A stretch of DNA of 24,657 bases from Candidatus Gastranaerophilales bacterium (lineage in GTDB: Bacteria > Cyanobacteriota > Vampirovibrionia > Gastranaerophilales > Gastranaerophilaceae): positions 1 through 24,657 of the forward strand of contig CALUTA010000006.1 of the NCBI GenBank assembly GCA_944323585.1, given 5' to 3'. The notes under the pieces are model-generated. The model was not told the origin of the DNA and ran no database searches. It was given only the letters and a program-made list of their open reading frames with translations. This document shows positions 19,301-24,657 of this stretch, one piece after another (position 1 is the first letter of the stretch; every line of letters starts with the position of its first letter). Both the position numbers and the translations under genes were made by a program.

Positions 19301-21025
19301 ATGTTGGAAGAAAGAGAAAATAACAGTATAAAAACAGGCAAATCTCTAATAAAAGAAGCTCTGAATGATTTACACAACGAAAATCCGGCTAAAGCAAAAG
19401 AGGACTTCAATTCCGCGCTTAACTGCTTTAAGAAAGCCAACTCTGTGCCATATATTTCGGTTTGTCTAAGCTTTTTAGGGCTTACAGATTATATAATTGA
19501 CAAAAACAATTACCGGAATTCACTGGCACTGATACACGACGGGGCATACATGGCAGACTATTCAAACAATATAACTGCCAAACTTGTAAATGAATTTGCA
19601 TCAGGAAGTTTGTGCTACGCAGAAGGAAATGACAAAGTCGCCCTACTGCATTACGAAAATGCAAAAGATTATGCCCATGAAGAAGATGAATTCTCGCTGA
19701 GCGAATATATAACAGGCAGAATTAAACAATTAAAAAGAGGCGAAAATTTTACCGCAGCAGTCCAAAATGACCCGATTGTTTCTCTGGTTAAAATAGGACG
19801 TTCAATTACTGCGCTGACTGACATCAATGTTTTACTAAAGGTTATCGCCGAAGAAACAAAAAATGCAATGCAAGCAGACCGATGCACCGTATTTATTTAT
19901 GATAAAGAAAAAGATGAAATCTGGTCAAAGGTTGCACTCGGCATGGACAGTCAGGAAATCCGTTTTCCGGCAAGCAAGGGTCTTGCAGGCTATGTTGTAA
20001 AAACCGGCGAAACCTTAAATATTGCTGATGCCTACAACGATTTAAGATTTAACAAAGATGTAGACTTAAAAACCGGCTACAAAACAAAAACAATACTCTG
20101 CATGCCGATAAAAAACAATAATCAGGAGATTATCGGCGCATTTCAGGTTCTGAACAAAGCAAACGGAACCTTCACCAAAAATGATGAGGATCTCCTTATT
20201 GCAATAGGAGGAAGCGCAAGCATTGCACTGGAAAATGCCCAGCTTTTTGAGCAGCAGAAACAGCTTTACAGAGAACAGAAAGAACTTTTTGAAAGCTTCA
20301 TAAACACTCTTGCCTCCTCAATAGATGCCCGTGATAAAATCACAGCAGGTCACTCTCAGCGTGTGAAACTTTATGCAATGCTGCTTGCAGATGCTCTGAA
20401 GCTTGATGACAAAACAAAAGAACTTATTGAAAAAGCCGCAATTCTTCATGATATCGGCAAAATCGGCATTCGTGACAGTGTTCTGCAAAAAGAAGGGAAA
20501 CTGACACCGGAAGAATACAGCCATATTCAGGAGCACGTAAGAATAACACACAACATTCTTGACAACATCAGCATGTCAAAAGATTTCAGAATAATAACCG
20601 AAATAGCCTGCTCACATCATGAAAAATATGACGGAAGCGGATATTACAGACACCTTAAAGGTGAAGATATCCCTTACGGCGGAAGAATTCTTGCAGTTGC
20701 TGATGTTTTTGACGCAATAACATCCCGCCGCCATTACCGTGACAAAATGCCTATCATAAATGTAATAAATATTTTAATTAAAGACTCCGGCACTCATTTT
20801 GATAAAAATCTTGTTGATGTATTTCTGCAAATCTCCGTAGACAAAATAATCAAAGTATTTTTGACAGAAAATCATCACAGCTTTAAACAGGAAGACAGCG
20901 AAAAATTAAGTCATTATACGCTGCGGGATATTTACGACTTCAGTGTTAATGAAAATGTAAATTCCGAGCAAAAAAGTATTGTAGATTTGTTTAATTACTA
21001 TTATTCTGGTAATATAGAGGAGTAA
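19301..21025 (+). CDS. TPR-like/GAF/HD-GYP signalling protein (cyclic di-GMP phosphodiesterase type)
   Basis: 574 aa, cytoplasmic (no TM or signal). Residues about 1-150 are TPR-like helical repeats. Residues about 165-318 are a GAF domain (DRCTVFIYDKEKDEIW, GLAGYVVKTGETLNI, LCMPIKN). Residues about 333-515 are an HD-GYP domain: GHSQRV, HD at 383-384 in ILHDIGKIGI, H439-H440 and HHEKYDGSGYYRHLKG, then GGRILAVADVFDAITS. HD-GYP enzymes break down cyclic di-GMP to GMP or pGpG. The signature GYP is GYY here (449 is Tyr, not Pro); the metal-binding His and Asp residues are kept, so activity remains likely. GTG 19289 is in frame, but ATG 19301 follows AAGGTG better. It leads the operon. Confidence 0.92.
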   Translation: MLEERENNSIKTGKSLIKEALNDLHNENPAKAKEDFNSALNCFKKANSVPYISVCLSFLGLTDYIIDKNNYRNSLALIHDGAYMADYSNNITAKLVNEFASGSLCYAEGNDKVALLHYENAKDYAHEEDEFSLSEYITGRIKQLKRGENFTAAVQNDPIVSLVKIGRSITALTDINVLLKVIAEETKNAMQADRCTVFIYDKEKDEIWSKVALGMDSQEIRFPASKGLAGYVVKTGETLNIADAYNDLRFNKDVDLKTGYKTKTILCMPIKNNNQEIIGAFQVLNKANGTFTKNDEDLLIAIGGSASIALENAQLFEQQKQLYREQKELFESFINTLASSIDARDKITAGHSQRVKLYAMLLADALKLDDKTKELIEKAAILHDIGKIGIRDSVLQKEGKLTPEEYSHIQEHVRITHNILDNISMSKDFRIITEIACSHHEKYDGSGYYRHLKGEDIPYGGRILAVADVFDAITSRRHYRDKMPIINVINILIKDSGTHFDKNLVDVFLQISVDKIIKVFLTENHHSFKQEDSEKLSHYTLRDIYDFSVNENVNSEQKSIVDLFNYYYSGNIEE

Positions 21026-21038
21026 GGCGGATCCAAAT

Positions 21039-22583
21039 TTGATAAACAAAAAGCTAAAACTAATTTTGTTGATAACGGGATTATGTATAAGCCCCATAAG
21101 CGTCAGGGCCGAAAATCCTTACGCCAAAATTCAGCCGGCAAATCCGCTTGCCCCTCAGGCTTCACACAGTTTTATTTTTCTTGAACCGCAAAAAGCCACC
21201 CTTACCAAAAATGATATCTATAATCAGTATGCAATCGGCTTGAATAGATTTATGCAAAGCAACGTAAGATCAGCGTACGCGGATTTTGATGTCTTGATTG
21301 AAAGCATTAATCCGAGCGATTATGCATATTTGCATTTTGCAACCAAAATGGCTGATATCGGATTCTTTACTCTTGCTGAACTTGCTCTTGATAAAGTGCA
21401 GGATAAAGAGATTTCAAATCTGTTGACAGAAGAAATTAAGAGATTCTATTATCCGTCAACAAAACTCTCCAGACAGGATGAAATATATCTTGGAGAAATA
21501 TTTTCAAATATAATCTATAACGACCAGAGTAAAGAAGCTACAGCAGAACTCGTTAAAAACTCATTTTTAATGCAGGGGAGCGACTATGCAAATTATCTGG
21601 CGTCTCTTGGCTCTTTAAAAGCAGGAAATTTCAGTGATGCTTTAAAATACGTTGATATTGCCATTTCTAAAAATCCGACAAATATTAATTACAGTAAACT
21701 TAAAGCAGAAATTCTTTCACAGGGCAAAAAGCCCAAAGAGGCTCTGAAAATAGTTGATTCAATCAAGGAACAGCCCTTTATCACGACCGAATACATTAAT
21801 AAAATAAATTCACTTGAACAATATATTCTTTATAAAACTCAAAAAAATGAATATATGAAAAATTATCATCTCGGATACTATTATTTTTACGAGCAAGAAT
21901 TGAACAAAGCATTAAGAACACTTCAAAGTGCGGTTTCAACCAAAAAGAAAAGCAACAAAGAAGTTTACGGGCTTTTGTCAAGAGTATATTATGATATGAA
22001 AGAATTTGAAAAAGCTGAAGATATGGCTTTAAAGGCTTACAAAATTAACAAAAAAAATGTACCTGCGCTTCTTGTTCTCGGAGATTTAAGCTATAGAAAC
22101 AAAGACTACAAAACAGCTTTAAAATATTATGAGTCAGCAGCTTCAAAAGAAAAAGACTCACAGATTCCAAAAATAAAAGTTGCTGAAACATATCAAATGC
22201 TCGGAGAAGATAAAAAATCAAAAGATATCATTGCAAAAATTTTGAAAAATCATTCAGACTGCGCCGAGGCCTACTATTACATGGCGCTTTTCGACAAAGA
22301 CCGTGAACTCAACTATCTCAAACGTGCAATTTCAATAAATCTTTCATACAAAGATGCATGGATTGACCTTGCCAGAGTTGAAATCGAAAAACAAAATTAC
22401 AAACAGGCAAAGTTTTATCTTGCCATAGCAGGATATATTGACGAAAATGATTTTAGATATTATTATTATCAAGGACTCATAGCAAAGGCTCAGGGACAAA
22501 ATGAAGATGCCAATGCTAATTTTAAAAGAAGCCTTAAGCTGAATCCTGACTACATACCCGCCAAAGAGGAATTAAAGATATGA
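21039..22583 (+). CDS. Secreted or periplasmic TPR-repeat protein
   Basis: 514 aa from TTG 21039 with TAAGGCGG about nine bases upstream. Residues 1-24 are a signal peptide ending SVRA. Most of the rest is tetratricopeptide repeats: clear units include DALKYVDIAISKNPTNINY, AEDMALKAYKINKKNVPAL, ALKYYESAA and the last pair ending ANFKRSLKLNPDYIPA. TPR proteins are scaffolds for protein complexes; the partner is not known. It starts 13 bases after the HD-GYP gene and its stop overlaps the next regulator by ATGA, so it is part of the same transcript. A periplasmic TPR protein among cytoplasmic regulators may serve as a sensor or assembly factor (inference). Confidence 0.88.
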   Translation: MINKKLKLILLITGLCISPISVRAENPYAKIQPANPLAPQASHSFIFLEPQKATLTKNDIYNQYAIGLNRFMQSNVRSAYADFDVLIESINPSDYAYLHFATKMADIGFFTLAELALDKVQDKEISNLLTEEIKRFYYPSTKLSRQDEIYLGEIFSNIIYNDQSKEATAELVKNSFLMQGSDYANYLASLGSLKAGNFSDALKYVDIAISKNPTNINYSKLKAEILSQGKKPKEALKIVDSIKEQPFITTEYINKINSLEQYILYKTQKNEYMKNYHLGYYYFYEQELNKALRTLQSAVSTKKKSNKEVYGLLSRVYYDMKEFEKAEDMALKAYKINKKNVPALLVLGDLSYRNKDYKTALKYYESAASKEKDSQIPKIKVAETYQMLGEDKKSKDIIAKILKNHSDCAEAYYYMALFDKDRELNYLKRAISINLSYKDAWIDLARVEIEKQNYKQAKFYLAIAGYIDENDFRYYYYQGLIAKAQGQNEDANANFKRSLKLNPDYIPAKEELKI

Positions 22584-23227
22584 AAAAAAATATCCTTATT
22601 GTAGAAGATCATGAATTAACAAGGTTCGGACTCAAAACAACATTTGAGGGCGTAGATTATATTGACAATATTTACGAAGCCGAATCAGCGGAAAAAGCTA
22701 TTGAGATTTTTAAAGAACACCCTCTTGACGTAATCATAATGGATCTTGGACTTCCGAATATGAACGGAATAGAGGCAACAAAACAAATCAGATCTTCTAA
22801 TAAAGATGTAAAAGTTATTATACTTACTTCCCACAATGACGAAAAAGAAGTTTTGAACAGTCTTAAAGCAGGTGCAAATGCTTATTGCTCAAAAGAAATT
22901 AACCCGCAAAGACTTGTCGGTGTAGTTCAGTCAGTTGCTGATGGTGCAGCCTGGTTTGATCCGAGCATTGCGCATATTGTATTAAAAGCATCAACAGCCT
23001 CAAGAGGCTTTGACAGCGAAAATGACGGTAAAGATTATGACCTTACATCAAGAGAAAAACAAATTCTAAAGCTTATGACGGAAGGTTACTCCAATATGGA
23101 AATTGCACAGATTCTTGTCATAAGCATCAATACAACAAAAGCCCATGTTGCAAGCATTTTGCAAAAGCTTGAAGTTGATGACAGGCTTCAGGCCGCATTG
23201 AAAGCCCTTAAAAATAATATTGTGTAA
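22580..23227 (+). CDS. NarL/FixJ-family response regulator (REC-LuxR), first of a pair
   Basis: 215 aa. The receiver (residues about 4-120) has E9-D10, phosphoacceptor D55 in IIMDLGLPNMNG, T/S in ILTSHND and K105 in CSKE. The LuxR-type helix-turn-helix (about 152-215) is LTSREKQILKLM then SNMEIAQILVISINTTKAHV. The protein is expected to bind DNA as a dimer after phosphorylation. The ATG overlaps the TPR gene stop (ATGA), indicating coupling. No histidine kinase is in the window, so the phosphodonor is elsewhere. Target genes are unknown. Confidence 0.94.
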   Translation: MKKNILIVEDHELTRFGLKTTFEGVDYIDNIYEAESAEKAIEIFKEHPLDVIIMDLGLPNMNGIEATKQIRSSNKDVKVIILTSHNDEKEVLNSLKAGANAYCSKEINPQRLVGVVQSVADGAAWFDPSIAHIVLKASTASRGFDSENDGKDYDLTSREKQILKLMTEGYSNMEIAQILVISINTTKAHVASILQKLEVDDRLQAALKALKNNIV

Positions 23228-23237
23228 AGGAATTAAA

Positions 23238-23864
23238 ATGTCTGAAACGGCAAATGTATTATTAGTCGACGACAATCCTAAATATTTAAAAGATGCTCTT
23301 CCGTATTACGGATATAATGTCCGTGTAGCAATAGACGGACTTCAGGCGCTGGAAATCCTGACAGGTGAAGATACAAAATATGACATTATTCTGCTTGATG
23401 TTATGATGCCGAATCTTGACGGCTGGGCAACATTAAAAGCCATAAGAAAACATGCTTCCACAAAATATATACCTGTCATAATGTTGACAGCAGTTTCGGA
23501 TGAACAAAAAGTTGTTACAGGACTAAAAATCGGCGCAGACGATTACATAACAAAACCGTTTGTACTGCCAAATCTTCTTGCAAGAATGGAGGCTGTTTTA
23601 AGACGTAATGAATGGGCAAAAGAGGCAACTTCAGCTAAACGTTCATTAAAATCTGATTCCCCCCTAAAAACTCTGACTAACAGAGAAAGAGAAGTCCTTT
23701 CGCTGGCTGCAAAAGGCGCAAGCAACAAAGATATAGCAGAAAAGCTTGTTTTAAGAGAAGTGACAGTTAAAAGCCACCTCAATAGTATCTTTAAGAAACT
23801 AAATGTAACCAGCCGCACACAGGCCGTACTACTTGCAATGCAGACAGATTTGATTAAAAATTAA
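23238..23864 (+). CDS. REC-LuxR response regulator, second of a pair
   Basis: 208 aa. The receiver (about 6-120) has D11-D12, phosphoacceptor D54 in ILLDVMMPNLDG, T in VIMLTAVSD, and K in DYITKPF, a pattern closer to OmpR-type receivers than to NarL. The LuxR helix-turn-helix is LTNREREVLSLAAKGASNKD then LVLREVTVKSHLNSIF. So receiver and output belong to different common combinations. An in-frame start at 23220 (TTG/GTG type) exists, but AAAGG lies seven bases before the ATG at 23238. It follows the first regulator by 10 bases; the two are only moderately similar and probably not a recent duplication. Confidence 0.92.
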   Translation: MSETANVLLVDDNPKYLKDALPYYGYNVRVAIDGLQALEILTGEDTKYDIILLDVMMPNLDGWATLKAIRKHASTKYIPVIMLTAVSDEQKVVTGLKIGADDYITKPFVLPNLLARMEAVLRRNEWAKEATSAKRSLKSDSPLKTLTNREREVLSLAAKGASNKDIAEKLVLREVTVKSHLNSIFKKLNVTSRTQAVLLAMQTDLIKN

Positions 23865-23892
23865 CTTTAAAATATACATAAAGGAGAATTGA

Positions 23893-24423
23893 ATGATTGA
23901 TTATACTAAAGAAGAATTAGTCGAATTATTACAAAAATATCCCGAAAAATTTAATGAATGGAAACTTGAACAAGAAGAAGTAGACCTCAGCGAGGTGGAC
24001 TTTTCAGGTATAAATCTCACTGAAATTGATTTTACTGATGTTGATCTCAATTCAAGTTCATTTGCAGATTGCTCATTGTCTTTTGTTAAATTTGTAAATG
24101 CTGATTTAACATCTGTTGATTTTACCAGAGCAAGAGTCTTGGAATGTGATTTTTCAGAAGCATTGCTCAATGGTGCAGATTGCAGTTATGCAGAAATGAC
24201 ATACTGCAACTTTACAGATGCGGATATGGCAGGATGCATATTCTCAGAAAGCGACCTGAGTAATTCTGATCTTTCAGCGTCAATAAACCTTCATGCCTGC
24301 AGATTTGACGAAGACACAATCTGGCCGGAAAACGAGCTGATGCCGGAAGATTTTGATGCTAAATACAGCCGTGACTTGTCTTCTCTACAGGACGAGGATG
24401 ATTCAGCAATCAGCGATTACTAA
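23893..24423 (+). CDS. Acidic pentapeptide-repeat protein
   Basis: 176 aa. Residues about 30-140 are pentapeptide repeats of the A(D/N)LxF type, e.g. VDLSEVDFSGINLTEIDF, VNADLTSVDF, FTDADMAGCIFSESDL, which fold as a right-handed quadrilateral beta helix. The N-terminal 28 residues are helical (EELVELLQKYPEKF) and the C-terminal 35 are acidic and probably disordered (LQDEDDSAISDY). The protein is strongly acidic overall; some such proteins (MfpA, Qnr) mimic DNA and bind gyrase, but nothing here proves that. AAAGGAGAA lies four to five bases before the ATG. Last gene of the signalling operon, then a terminator. Confidence 0.9.
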   Translation: MIDYTKEELVELLQKYPEKFNEWKLEQEEVDLSEVDFSGINLTEIDFTDVDLNSSSFADCSLSFVKFVNADLTSVDFTRARVLECDFSEALLNGADCSYAEMTYCNFTDADMAGCIFSESDLSNSDLSASINLHACRFDEDTIWPENELMPEDFDAKYSRDLSSLQDEDDSAISDY

Positions 24424-24448
24424 TCTATTTAAACAGAATAAAAGCAAC

Positions 24449-24481
24449 AAAAAGCCCTTCTTTAAAATGAAGGGCCTTTTT
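24449..24481. terminator. Bidirectional intrinsic terminator
   Basis: GCCCTTC (24454-24460) pairs with GAAGGGC (24469-24475) around an eight-base loop; flanking A-run (24449-24453) and T-run (24477-24481) give a U-tract on either strand, with one C bulge. It ends both the pentapeptide operon and the convergent DAHP synthase gene. Confidence 0.85.
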
Positions 24482-24486
24482 AATTT

Positions 24487-24657
24487 TTATTTAACATTAG
24501 CACTCAGGCATTGTTTTTCATAGTGAAGCCTGTCCCTGAATTGATTAAGGCGCTTCATCACATCCTTAAACATTGGTATCGGAAGGCTTTGTTTACCGTC
24601 AGACAAAGCTTTTTCAGGATCGTTATGCACTTCTATCATAACCCCGTCTGCGCCCAC
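24487..24657 (-). CDS. aroF: 3-deoxy-7-phosphoheptulonate (DAHP) synthase, C-terminal 56 residues
   Basis: Partial: only the C-terminus lies in the window. The minus strand from 24657 reads VGADGVMIEVHNDPEKALSDG followed by KQSLPIPMFKDVMKRL, stop at 24487. The metal- and substrate-binding EVH and ALSDGxQSL are the C-terminal signature of class I-beta DAHP synthase, as in Thermotoga maritima. The enzyme joins phosphoenolpyruvate and erythrose 4-phosphate, the first step of aromatic amino acid synthesis. KdsA is related but lacks the KQSL pattern at this place. The 12-residue tail after the core (HYEKQCLSANVK) is unremarkable. The symbol varies (aroF, aroA, aroG) with the organism. Confidence 0.9.
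   Translation of the reverse strand: MGADGVMIEVHNDPEKALSDGKQSLPIPMFKDVMKRLNQFRDRLHYEKQCLSANVK

Noticed and set aside
24487..24657. KDO-8-phosphate synthase (KdsA) for the partial C-terminus
   Set aside because: GADGVMIEVH with ALSDGKQSL is closer to class I-beta DAHP synthase than to KdsA.
1..24657. CRISPR array, tRNA, rRNA, insertion sequence or integrase
   Set aside because: No regularly spaced repeats, cloverleaf, rRNA core or transposase/integrase motif was seen on either strand.

Overview
This AT-rich window comes from a bacterium with two membranes: it carries MlaA, an MCE-domain MlaD-like protein and TonB/TolA-like envelope proteins. Together with a VKOR-DsbA fusion (common in Cyanobacteria), a divergent RNA polymerase omega subunit, REC-LuxR regulators and many unfamiliar proteins, it fits the non-photosynthetic relatives of Cyanobacteria (Vampirovibrionia/Melainabacteria, e.g. 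Gastranaerophilales). That assignment is inference from gene content, not from a marker-gene comparison.

Layout. 1-881 (-): mlaA, running off the left edge. 1123-5176 (-): a five-gene envelope operon with its own promoter and terminator. It encodes a membrane-anchored vWA protein, an FHA-like eight-TM protein, a TonB/TolA-like protein, a 48-aa single-TM protein and a zinc-ribbon/TonB_C-like protein. I know no named system with this composition; it is the best candidate here for something undescribed. 5316-6130 (+): plsY and a small membrane protein. 6251-8947 (-): an 898-aa protein I do not recognise. 9070-10188 (-): rpoZ then a purine nucleoside phosphorylase. 10288-11567 (+): an MCE protein and upp, overlapping by ATGA. 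11568-11874: a repeat-rich spacer. 11875-13917 (+): a LysM/GH24 lysozyme without a signal peptide. 13968-15660 (-): an unknown coiled-coil protein coupled to an R. etli-type asparaginase. 15732-17472 (-): VKOR-DsbA and queH. 17688-18206 (+): a double zf-TFIIB protein. 18361-19188 (-): an M48-like protease with a broken zinc site. 19301-24423 (+): a signalling operon of GAF/HD-GYP, secreted TPR protein, two REC-LuxR regulators and a pentapeptide-repeat protein. 24487-24657 (-): the C-terminus of a DAHP synthase.

Themes. Much of the window concerns the envelope: lipid transport (MlaA, MCE), phospholipid synthesis (PlsY), periplasmic disulfide formation (VKOR-DsbA), cell-wall cleavage (LysM lysozyme) and the vWA/FHA/TonB-like operon. 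Nucleobase salvage (pnp, upp), asparaginase and queuosine salvage or synthesis (queH) make up the metabolic part. Intergenic gaps hold several good sigma70-type promoters, intrinsic terminators and at least two copies of a palindromic intergenic repeat. No rRNA, tRNA, CRISPR array, transposase or integrase was seen.
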